From Glandiceps talaboti (lineage: Eukaryota > Hemichordata > Enteropneusta > Spengelidae): a DNA stretch of 64,000 nucleotides. The translations under genes were made by a program, and so were the position numbers. Within the stretch, counting starts at the first letter, position 1. Each line of letters opens with the position of its first letter. The notes under the pieces were generated by a model. That model was not told where the DNA came from, searched no databases, and worked only from the letters and a program-made list of their open reading frames with translations. This document shows positions 54,821-64,000 of the stretch, piece after piece. The stretch spans positions 11,501,651 to 11,565,650 of the forward strand of contig NC_135563.1 in assembly GCF_964340395.1 (NCBI RefSeq), given 5' to 3'.

Positions 54821-55426
54821 TTAATCTTTCTCTTCTGAGCTGCTACTATTACTGTCATTGTCTTTTGGTTCTTTAGTAATTTGCATGCGCTTGATATTGA
54901 GAGCAGTATCATTGGATTCTATATGTTTTTTCACTTTCTTGGCAATATCAAGCCGATCTATTTCAATCAAAATCTGATGCAATTCTTTGAGCTTCTTCCC
55001 TTGTGACACAAAACACTGAAGAACATGTTCTGTAGGATTTTCCTTAGTTTTTATGAAGTCTATTGTTTCACAGTTCATGCCCAGTTTACTAGCCACCATG
55101 CGCCAGTCATTCCCCATGGCATGGTATACATTCAGTGAAACTGACAAATCCCGAAGCAATTCAAATGTTAATTGATATCTTGGATCAATTGGAGTTGGGT
55201 GGTATATGTGCTGGTTCTGATTCCAGCTGCAACCGCGTGGATAATAGCTTTCTATTGCCATTGCTCCCTCCTGCTGTGCACATCCCAATGCTTGGTTTGG
55301 CAAACATGGTGCAAAGGTTTGAACTTCACTGACTTGTCTGACTTTAATTTCATTCCAGTCTCGAGTAGAGCTGTGCAGTTGATACTGTAAAGTCAAATTC
55401 TGATCAGTTGCTGTATTTTTCTGTTC
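54821..55426 (-). CDS. Locus 3 terminal exon: death domain
   Basis: 201 codons and stop. Acceptor CTTCTTTTGCAG at 55427-55428. The N-terminal 100 residues are polar with several Tyr/Pro. The death domain occupies about residues 100-180 of the exon, with the core Trp (DWRMVASKLG) and the six-helix pattern. The tail ends DSNSSSSEEKD. The stop codon lies about 10-20 bases from a Helentron-like terminus, so the 3' UTR is repeat-derived. Confidence 0.8.
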   Translation of the reverse strand, partial: EQKNTATDQNLTLQYQLHSSTRDWNEIKVRQVSEVQTFAPCLPNQALGCAQQEGAMAIESYYPRGCSWNQNQHIYHPTPIDPRYQLTFELLRDLSVSLNVYHAMGNDWRMVASKLGMNCETIDFIKTKENPTEHVLQCFVSQGKKLKELHQILIEIDRLDIAKKVKKHIESNDTALNIKRMQITKEPKDNDSNSSSSEEKD

Positions 55427-58400
55427 CTGCAAAAGAAGCATAAACATATCATACATTTAACATTAGAGAGTACTACATAGCTACTGTATACCCTTCGATA
55501 GGCAGAGAACAATAATGTTGGCAAAAAGACTTTAATCTAATTTCACAGGTGCTATTTATAAGAAGTGACCTATCGGTCAGAATAGCTCCGCTGTTTTTTT
55601 TTGTTAAGTTTTTTTTTGTAATGTATAAAGTGGTTTCATATAATGAAACTGTGGTCCTCCTATTTACATTTAAAAAAAAAATCATACAGATTGATTGAGG
55701 TGCCTGTGGTCCGTATTGTATGTCAAACTTTCAAATAGTGTTACAGTAACAATTTCCTTGATACTCATTACAATGTTACAACAAGTCATTGAAAATGACA
55801 TAGTCCCCATATTTAATTTTTTTTCAAAAATGCTAAAAAAATATCACAAAAAATAGAAAACATGTGCTGACGTGAAATTAACAAATCTGAGTAAGCTACC
55901 TTCTGTGCATCTACATGCCAGATATCAGAGCAATCTGACAAGTAGTATTTGAGAAGAAGTTGAAAATAGCATTTTTGACAAAAAATTCCTAAAAAATTGA
56001 AAATGGCACAGATGGCATAAACCAATCTGAATAGCCCCCCCCCCCCCCCCCCGAACATGCAGACCAAATATATAAGAATTCTAACTGTTCCTTTCAGAGA
56101 AGAAGATGAAAATAAAAAAAGTTGACGGACTGACGACAGTGAATCAATGCGCACACAACAATGCGCACATGAGGTTTCTTGATGTAGCTTTTACTTTTAA
56201 TGAGTAACTTGCAATATTACCGATCTTCAGCAATTAAGCTATATCTGTGGAATTAATAAATGCTTCAAATTCCATATAATTTATCACATACATCAACCAT
56301 GAGAAAACACATATCCTCTAAAGCCTGTTGGTATAGTTTTTAATGGTAATGGGTAATTTGCATAATTAATGATTTTCGGTAATTGGGCAATATCTTTAGA
56401 TTGCAAACGTTAAATTTTAGATAATTTAGCAAAAGCATTTATGCTAAAGACGTCCATGCGTCATTTAAAGCTTGATGATGTAACTTATAAGCTAAATCAT
56501 TAATTTTTCATAATTAAAATGATTTTTTATAATTAGACTATGTTTATAACTATGTAAGCTTCAAACTTCATACAGTTTTGTACCATTAATTTTCCAATTA
56601 AGTGGTATATACATCATGTATAATAGCTATAGTTCAGAGGTTTGCATTCCAACAATGTGTGTAGGCCCAAAAATCTATGGTTTTGCCCTTTATTCACTTG
56701 GCTATCTTTCCCAATTTTCATCTTTGCAAAATAAATCATCCTTTAGATGTCATTATGGGTGTGGTCTTGTTGCGTGGCATATTTACATACATTTCTTTAT
56801 ACTTTATTCAACTTACCTACTCATCCCTGTTGTTATCATTATAATATGCATAATCATTTCACTGCTGCTAAGGGTGTGGCCATGGTTGCTAGGACCAGTT
56901 TTGAACAGTATCTATAGAATAACACCTCCAGAAACACCCCCACCTCGACGTAATTTGCATATCGCTGATGGGCTGATCAAGTTGTGAATACACCTTTATG
57001 TATGGACTCCATTGGCATCATTATATTTTATCCAAATCTGGACAGAAGTTTGTAAAGTTTTTATAGATTTTTGACCAAAAAGACACACTTTTAGACCTGA
57101 TTTGCATATCCCTGGTGAAATCATCATGTCATGAACAGTCCTTAATCTAAACACCCCTAAAAACGCTACCATCAAATTTCAGCTCAATCTGCTCAGTAAT
57201 GTAGGAATTATATTCTTTTAACCAAAAAGACATATTTTTAGACCTGATTTGCATATCACTGATGAGATCATCACGTCATGAAGAATTCCTAATCTAAACA
57301 CCCCAATGATGCTCCTGCCAAATCTAAGCCCAATTTGATGTATTCATAACGTGACTATCCCTTCAGCGATACGCAAGTTAGGTCTAAAAATTTCAATTTT
57401 GGTCAAAAACTTATATCTTGAAACTGCATGGTAAATGGGGTTGAAACCTGGTGGAGATGTTTCTGGAGGTATTGTTCTGCAGTTACTGTTGAAAACATTT
57501 CAACACAATTTCCCTAGAAACTATGATCACGCCCCTTAGCAACAGTGAAATGACAATGCATATTACAAAGATAACAACAGGGATGGGTAGGTACGTGACT
57601 AAAGATTAAAAAAATAGTGCAAATATTGCATTGTCACATGACTTCATGTTCACGGCAATGATAGATATATAATTTTTGAAGATTTAAAGTTGTAACCATA
57701 ATAATATTTTTTATAACTAATTTACATCTTAATAATCCAGCTCTCCTATGTTGGAAGTGTACTTTAACAATCAAGACAAGTATCAAGACAATTTGGAACT
57801 AAATCATACCAATGTAACAGGTTTAACTTTCTTGGTTGTCTTTTTATTGTAATTTAAATGCTAGCTACATTCAGTTTATTGGTGATGAAACAGCTGTCTT
57901 ATAACATAATTTATTATATAATCAAGTCATAAACCAAACCGGTCACACTACACACTTTATCAACAGAGAAAATAGTACAATAAACATTACACGTATAGCT
58001 AATTACTGTAACAAATGTACTGTTCTCAGCTAATGAGGACAAATCTAAACATCTCAACAAGCCATTGAGAATGACATAGTCCCCGCTATGATTGGGTTTT
58101 AAGGAATTAGCACTACTCTGATCACGCAACAACACTTGTGAACCTAAATCAAACAGACTTAGATATGTTGTGTCTGCTTGTCGGACATGGAACATGCCTA
58201 CAACAATAAAGGATTGGTCGGGTATGGGGGATCATATCAATATGAAAATGGACATGCAAATGTATGTCATAGAACACTGTCCTAATACCAACTCTGAATG
58301 AGATCTGTTCAAGCATGTCTGAGTTATGGCTTTGGACATGGAAAATTCACAAACAAAATGGCTGCCAGGCAGCCATATTGGATCGTATCACAATGAAAAT

Positions 58401-61400
58401 GGATATGCACATGTATGTCATAGAACACTGTCCTAATACCAACTTTGAATGAGATCTGTTCAAGAATGTCTAAGTTATAGCTTTGGACATGGAAAATTCA
58501 CAAACAAAATGGCTGCCAGGCGGCCATATTGGATCGTATCATGACAACAATGAATATGCACATATATGCCATAGAACACTGTCCTAATACCAACTCTGAA
58601 TGAGATCTGTGTGAGCATGTCTGAGTTATGGCTTTAGACAGGGAAAATTCACAAACAAAATGGCTGCTAGGTGGCCATATTGGATCGTATCATAAAACAA
58701 ATTGACGTGCATATGTATGCCATAGCATGTTGCCCCTGTACCAAGTTTGAAAAAAATCGGTACAGGCATCTCCAAGAAACGGCTGTGGACGGATGGACGG
58801 ACGGACGGACGGACGGACGGACGGACACACGGACGCACGGACGGACGGACAGACGGAACCCAATCCATAAGTCCCCGTTCCGGACTTCGTCCGCGGGGAC
58901 TAACAAAGTCACGGTCAGGGTCAAAGGTCATAGTGTATTTAAAGGTGATTCAAAATGCTCACATTCACTATCGCTAATTTGCTAGACTACATGTTTGTGA
59001 AATTTATTCTGGTTTTAAAACTTTTCAAAAGCGTCTGCAAACACCTTAAAATGACCTTTTTTTCAGTCACTTCCCTTCGGATTTACTTCGAGAGTTTTCG
59101 GGTATTTCCGGTCCCACCTAGACCACAGGATTTTATGACGTCATAAGGAGACATGGTTAGCACGTAGCCTATGACGAGCGAAGTCAACAGGTGAATAAAA
59201 CTCAACAGCATTGTGAAAAAATACATTGCTGGTGGTTTTAATAGATATCAGTAAACAAAAACTACACTCTACATGTCTTATTAACCAACATTTACCGATA
59301 TTTACTCACACTTTCTGACTAATTGGCAGTGTCTGTGGGTATAAATGCTAAAATATGATCTCCCCATATTATGGCAAAATAAATCAAAACGGCTAGACTA
59401 GATATATATAAACACTCGTAATGTCGCGTGTTTCACAATCATTGACTTTTATTTATCTGATTTTTTATTATTTGCCGACAAGAAGCATTACGATACCGTC
59501 GTGACGTTTGACGGCATCCCCGGGCCAAGGGCGGCATATTTTAGCCCAATCGTACTCGCGTCACCTTTTGAACAGTGCATTTAACAACAAAGTAAACATA
59601 TTTCATCTCGAATAAATATACTAGCTATTAGAATACCAATGGGAAACTTCAAGAAGGTGTATCGGGACATGTGCCACAATATATTTGTTGGTCCCATAAT
59701 ACACTAATTGATTCGATTTGCTCTGAGCATATGGAAGTACGCTCTGAGTCATTGCATCATGTAAATGGAACTGTGACTGACCTAATTTTGTTGTCCATAT
59801 ATAAAATGAGACTGACCTGTAAATTTTTCACAGTTTTCGCTGTGGTCTTGAATTGTCACATGTTTGGCTTGTGAACACAAGTTTACATCTATTATTGTCT
59901 AGGGCGTAATACTCTAGTCCGAGTCTGAAACCCATATAAAACCTAAAGATACTCGCATTCGGATCGGACAGAACAGAAGTAGGTCTCATCGACTTGTTGG
60001 GGACTCGAATTATTGCTTGTTTTTATCACGGTATACAGGTGATTATTATATATGGGTAGAGGGGTAGTGTTGTCATGTTTTGTGCAGTCACCGCGGCCGC
60101 GGCAGTAAGCTTATACTAGGATAGTTCCGCCGATCCAAGCTGAAGCAGTGTATGTACAATGTACGTATGGAATCGGGAGAGCACAGCACACATTCGTGTC
60201 GGGTTAAATTTATCCACGTGTTGATGTAATCCATATTTATCAATCAGATATATTGTAAAATTCTTCAAGTCGTACAGAAATAACGTCTCTAACTTCAAAA
60301 CAAACCCTGAGAAACTGGACCGGACGTGGCTAGCCAAGTATCTAGTTGCAGGCTTTCTTTCATAACCATGTGCTGGGGTCACGACCTTGATTGCCGACGT
60401 CAATATTGTCCAATCATATTTAATATCATATTTCCTAAACTGTATACTTCGAATACCATGATTCGTTACAGAATTCTTCTAATGAATATTAAATAGGCTT
60501 GTTGCATTAAATTAAGTGATATCGCAACAAGGGAAACCATACAAGTTTTCTTCCAGACTAGTTGCTAAAGTCATGTAAATGACAACACTAAACTCACGAA
60601 ATTTCCTCAATTCTTTACAATTTTATTGCTGATAATATGGCAATCTAACAGCTAGTATATTTATTCAAGATAAATATGTTTACTTTGTTGCTAAATGCTC
60701 CGTTCAAAAGGCGACATCAGTGAGTATAGTCGAGTTTAGTCGGCTATAATATGCTGTCGACGCCATGCCTGTCGAAGATATTGTAATGCTTCTCCTCGGC
60801 AAATAATAAAAAAAATCAGATAAATAAATTGAAACACGCAAGCAACATTACAAGTGTTTATGTATATCTACACTGTAGTCTAGCAATTTTGATTTATTTG
60901 CCATAATATGGGGGGGGGGGGGGATAATATTTTAGCATTTATACCCACAGACACTGCCAATTAGTCAGAAAATGTGAGTAAATATCGGTAAATGTTGGTT
61001 AATAAGACATGTAGAGTGTAGTTTTTGTTTACTGATGTCTGTTACAACCACTAACAATGTATTTTTTCACAATGCTGTTGAGTTTTGTTCACCTAGTGAC
61101 TACGCTCATCATAGTCTTAGTGCTAACGTGTACCCCTTATGACGTCATAAAATCCTGTGGTCTAGGTGGGACCGGAAATACCCGAAAACTCTCGAAGTAA
61201 ATCCGAAGGGAAGTGACTGAAAAAAGGTCATTTTAAGGTGTTTGCAGACGCTTTTGAAAAGTTTTAAAACCAGAATGCATTTCACAAACATGTCGTCTAG
61301 CAAATTAGCGATAGTGAATCTGAGCATTTTGAATCACCTTTAAAAGCTACATGTACTTCTACTAGTATAAACATCTGATCTGTAGGTGTCAAAGCTTATA

Positions 61401-62932
61401 GTGGTTGACTGAAAGCTTACTTCCTTAAACCTAGGATCAGAGTCTCTAACACTTGAATAGTATTTGTAGGTAAATTGTAGGTGAAACAAAAGGATGGACA
61501 GACAGATGAACATGTGTTATTCCTATGGCTTAATTCCTCAAGGCCTGCTCTGTTCATTGGAGGGGGAGGGGGCTCATATTGTTTTTAAAAGGTATCTTAC
61601 CTGTAATTTAGTTGAAACACAGATCTGTGTACTTGATGCACAAGTTGAATTTTCATCTTTGTCTACTGTGATAATACATCTGAACTTAGGTACATCTTTA
61701 GATTGTTCAAACATAAAACTTGTACTTTCTCTGCACTTCTCAAACCACAGAGCCGTAGACATGATAACCTACAATACAAAACAAAAATATCGCCAATGGC
61801 ATTGTAGCACAACTGTACAATTTTTAAAAATGTTTATCCATATGCTAATCTATCCTATCTAGGTGTTCTGAATGACTATCCAGTTGCCTATCCAACCATG
61901 TTGCTATCTTTGCAATATACAGGATCATTTGGCTGGTGCTATGGACGGTCATGTTGCTAGATATATTTGCATACATTTTTGAATTTTCGTTCATTTGTCT
62001 TCCAATTCCTGTTATCTTTGCAATATGCCTGATTTTTTTGCTGTTGCTATGGGTGTGATCTTGTTGCTAGGCAAATTTACACACATTTTTTGAATGTTTG
62101 TTTAATTGCCCTGTTGTTATCTTCGCTATATATGTGATCATTTGACTGTTGCTATGGGCATGGTCTTGTTGCTAGGCATATTTGCATACACTATTTGTTC
62201 ACTTGTCTCAGAATCCCAGTTCTTATCTTTGTGAAATACACCACCATTTGGCTAGTGGCTAGGGGAATTTGCATACACTGTTTGAATGTTTATTCACTTG
62301 CTGACCAGATGATGTTATTTGACCAGAATATCAAAATGTTTTGAAAAAAATCTGCAGAATAACACTGCTAGAAACATCCCACCAAGTTTCAGTCTCATTG
62401 ACCAAGTACTTTTTAGACATAAGTTTTTGACCAAAATTCACATTTTTACACGCATATCACTGATGAGATCATTATATGCTTAATATTTCTTCCTTTATAC
62501 ACGCCAAGATGCATCCCCATTACATTTCAGCCCAATCTGCTCAGTAATTTTGGAATTAAAGATTTTTTAACAAACAGACACATTGTTAGCTTTAATTTGC
62601 ATATCAGTGATGGCCAATTCTCCTTTGCATTTGGAACAGGCTTTATAGAACATTAATCCAATGCACATGAACTAGTTTCATTTAAACACTTGTTATACGC
62701 TGTGAAGATTAGTTACCTGTAATTGACTTGTTACTACTGCTAACAAACAAGATGAGTGCTGATATGATCAATGTATTGACTACACTACCTGTTTGGTTGG
62801 TCCAACACATGTCCAGCCTTCATTAATATTCTTCACATTGATAGTTAACTTATCTGTACCATGATGCAATAGGATATGTTTCTCTGCATCACACTTCAAA
62901 CCACCAAGTTCAACTTCTTCCTTAGCGATTTT
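54821..62932 (-). CDS. Locus 3 (partial): UPA-like region and death-domain protein, 3' part
   Basis: Three phase-0 exons on the minus strand: 62932-62789, 61768-61601, 55426-54821 (stop TAA). The 5' exons lie beyond the right edge. The first two encode about 104 residues of a beta-rich segment (HHGTDKLTINVKNINEGW; FRCIITVDKDENSTCASSTQ) whose Leu-Thr-Ile, Gly-Trp and ICV..KLQ pattern resembles the UPA domain that precedes the death domain in UNC5, PIDD1 and ankyrins. I judge this by eye, not by search. The last exon carries a death domain (FELLRDLSVSL, DWRMVASKLGM, ending RLDIAKKVKKHI) and an acidic Ser-rich tail. A ZU5 domain would be expected upstream. Family knowledge suggests an adaptor in death or innate signalling. 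Additional exons in the 6.2-kb intron cannot be excluded. Confidence 0.65.
55567..56145 (+). mobile_element. Helentron-like family 3, 5' end and body
   Basis: 5' subterminal TAGCTCCGCTG (55583-55593), the exact complement of the family 3' end seen at 45738-45748, then body AACATGTGCTGACGTGAAAT. Similar heads: 39401-39411 (exact), 43424 and 52086 (diverged). Confidence 0.6.
56160..56600. repeat. AT-rich tandem units
   Basis: About three imperfect units of 150-170 bp (GATGTAGCTTTTA / GGTATAGTTTTTAATGG / GATGTAACTTATAAGC; CATAATTAATGATTTTCGGT). A similar piece occurs at 52005-52070. Confidence 0.45.
56690..57610. mobile_element. Helentron-like family 1, two copies tail to tail
   Basis: Plus-strand core and tail from 56690 to about 57335, then an inverted tail and core to 57610 (ATCACGCCCCTTAGCAACAG is the complement of a core unit). 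Both termini are lost. Confidence 0.6.
58062..58905 (+). mobile_element. Helentron-like family 2 (pearl/CvA-type) copy
   Basis: 5' subterminal TAGTCCCCGC (58077-58086) is complementary to the 3' end GCGGGGACTA. The core has about three tandem units of roughly 160 bp (ATGAGATCTGTTCAAGCATG, AACAAAATGGCTGCCAGGC). An (ACGG)n tract follows at 58788-58857, then the hairpin at 58870-58901, ending CTAA. Confidence 0.8.
58943..61339. mobile_element. 2.4-kb fold-back element with TTAA edges
   Basis: The ends are perfect inverted matches (AGGTGATTCAAAATGCTCA and its complement) with TTAA outside both (58939-58942, 61340-61343). The inverted arms extend about 700 bp (58943 to about 59640, and about 60640 to 61339). 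The inner 1 kb is not symmetric. A minus-strand frame at 60403-60116 has short stretches kept in a copy at 42.4-42.9 kb (HGYERKP, FLYD.KNF), but differences are mostly non-synonymous, so coding is unproven. It lies in the large intron of locus 3. Confidence 0.7.
61601..61768 (-). CDS. Locus 3 internal exon (UPA-like, second half)
   Basis: 56 codons, acceptor TATTGTAG, donor TTACAG|GTAAGA, phase 0. Encodes WFEKCRESTSFMFEQSKD and the ITVDKDENST...TQICVST stretch. Beta-strand-like alternation; no stop in frame. A Helentron-like repeat begins about 25 bases upstream of the acceptor. Confidence 0.65.
61792..62625 (+). mobile_element. Helentron-like family 1, 3'-truncated
   Basis: Head CGCCAATGGCATTGTAGCAC and core units, tail body to about 62625, in the locus 3 intron between the two UPA-like exons. 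Confidence 0.75.
62789..62932 (-). CDS. Locus 3 internal exon (UPA-like, first half)
   Basis: 48 codons, acceptor TTATTTTCCAG, donor AAACAG|GTAGTG, phase 0. Encodes EVELGGLKCDAEKHILLHHG, then LTINVKNINEGWTCVGPTKQ. It is too short for ordinary ORF listing and was found by reading splice borders and the coding pattern on the minus strand. Confidence 0.6.
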
Positions 62933-63234
62933 CTGGAAAATAAACAAATATCAGTTAATAAATTTGATAACAAGTATCATATCAAGTATACCTTGAATGT
63001 TTAATTTTATTTCTACTACTATTACCATGGAAAAACACATGGAAAATTGAACATTAATTGTTGCCACTTTACTAACTGTTTTAAATAGTTAATTATAAAG
63101 TTTACAGAAACTTTGGCTCAAAGTGAAAGGTCTTGACATGGAAATCCACAAAATTTGTACAACCACTAACATCATGACATCACCCAGCCTGAAGTATAAT
63201 TATAATATACCTAGTGATAATGCTGTGCCATGAT

Positions 63235-63400
63235 TCGCTAGAATCAGTCACGTGATAGGAAAATAGAATGACTATTTCCCTAGGGAAATAGTTCCATCAA
63301 CTTTTACATGGTCACGTGACCACCGCGCGTTCACAGCAGGTCAAAATGGCAGCTAATTCTGACGATGTCGTCTGCCACCGCGAGTTCACAGCATGAGGTA
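63235..63400. repeat. Palindrome and short direct repeat beside the fold-back element
   Basis: A 22-bp perfect palindrome at 63271-63292 (ACTATTTCCC and complement) lies between two CACGTGA sites (about 63249 and 63313). Two similar GTTCACAGCA stretches follow (about 63330 and 63384). Possibly part of the same mobile unit as 63412-63597, whose arms also contain CTATTTCCC. Confidence 0.45.
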
Positions 63401-63411
63401 TATTATAAAAT

Positions 63412-63597
63412 ACATATTGCCTGGCCTATATTCGGGCTATAGCACCCGTTCATTACCCCCTTGTGACTGTGAGTTACCAGAATCACATGCTATTTCCCTC
63501 GGCCTTTGGCCTTGGGAAATAGCATGTGATTCTGGTAACTCACAGTCCCTCGGGTGTAATAAACGGGTGCTATAGCCCTCATGGCCAGGCAATATGT
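63412..63597. mobile_element. Palindromic fold-back element
   Basis: Nearly perfect arms of about 92 bp: ACATATTGCCTGGCC at the left edge and its complement at the right edge, GGGCTATAGCACCCGTT and complement, TACCAGAATCACATGCTATT and complement, with almost no loop. Confidence 0.7.
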
Positions 63598-63714
63598 GTT
63601 CAATAACATTTTCAATGTTAGCAAGATAATACTACAACTGTTCTAATGTAATCTTTATAATCCTGAAAGTCTCCTTTTCTAGCACCAATTTTGTATTAAA
63701 AGAACTACAAAAAC

Positions 63715-64000
63715 AGCACCAATGGCGTTGTAGCACAACTGTACAGTTTTTAAAATTGTTTATCCACCTACTTATCCATACTAGGTATAGGTGTTCATTT
63801 ACTGAATGATTATCCAGTTGCCTATTCAGCCCTGTTATTATCTTTGCAATATACGCAATCAGTTGGCTGTTGCTATGGGTGTGGTCATGTTGCTAGACAT
63901 ATTTACATACATTTTTTTGAGTGTTTGTTCACTTGTCTATGAATCCCTGATGTTTTCTTTGCAATATATGTGCTCATTTGGCTGTTGCTATTGGTGTGGT
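63715..64000 (+). mobile_element. Helentron-like family 1, cut by window end
   Basis: Head CACCAATGGCGTTGTAGCAC and two core units reach the window edge. Confidence 0.75.

Noticed and set aside
57914-58195. 93-codon minus-strand frame between locus 3 exons
   Set aside because: Its middle is the head of a family 2 repeat and no acceptor/donor pair fits.
58626-58985. Overlapping frames with Asp-Gly-Arg-Thr or Val-Arg-Pro-Ser repeats
   Set aside because: Products of the (ACGG)n tract of a family 2 element.
60116-60403. 95-codon minus-strand frame as a possible exon of locus 3
   Set aside because: It is inside the 2.4-kb mobile element and recurs with mostly non-synonymous change at 42.4-42.9 kb; no splice borders fit the gene.

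Overview
The window is nuclear DNA of an animal, most likely a marine invertebrate. It is AT-rich, intron-containing and crowded with microsatellites, fold-back elements and non-autonomous repeats. One repeat family has an (ACGG)n microsatellite after a tandem core of about 160 bp, as in the pearl/CvA-type elements I know from bivalves, and one SINE body resembles those of marine deuterostomes. The proteins (TRIM, macro, Deltex C-terminal, death domain) fit lancelets, hemichordates, molluscs or brachiopods; I cannot decide the species from sequence alone. All recognisable host genes lie on the minus strand.

Layout: 1-11.0 kb is gene-free repeat-rich DNA. 11.0-20.7 kb is locus 1, a six-exon gene that joins in frame a TRIM-type N-terminus (RING, two B-boxes, coiled coil), KH-like modules, a macro domain, a second RING and a Deltex C-terminal (DTC) domain, 1397 residues as modelled. 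22.7-25.1 kb holds a candidate first exon of locus 1, a broken LINE and a fold-back element. 28.5-47.7 kb is locus 2, a paralogue with the same order and exon phases, longer (about 1732 residues) through a long acidic linker and duplicated coiled-coil exons; its introns are full of repeats. 48-54.6 kb is repeats plus a candidate promoter of locus 2. 54.8 to beyond 62.9 kb is the 3' part of locus 3, a gene ending in a death domain preceded by a UPA-like region; its 5' end is outside the window.

How the genes may work together: in vertebrates the E3 ligase DTX3L (KH-like modules, RING, DTC) partners with the macro protein PARP9 in ADP-ribose-linked ubiquitin signalling during DNA damage and antiviral responses. 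Here the macro module and the DTX3L-like module are on one chain, with a second E3-type module (TRIM) in front, twice in tandem, next to a death-domain gene. This looks like an innate-immunity or stress-signalling cluster made by local duplication. The fusion is the main candidate for an undescribed system. In both copies the position expected to hold the DTC catalytic histidine (GHGYPD) is aromatic (Phe or Tyr), so the DTC may bind ADP-ribose without the usual chemistry.

Repeats: three families share a Helentron-like design (short 5' subterminal inverted repeat, tandem core, microsatellite, 3' hairpin ending in CTAA). Several fold-back families carry TTAA at their edges, and one MULE-like fold-back is nested in a Helentron-like copy with a clean 9-bp target duplication. 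No rRNA, canonical tRNA gene or CRISPR array was seen.
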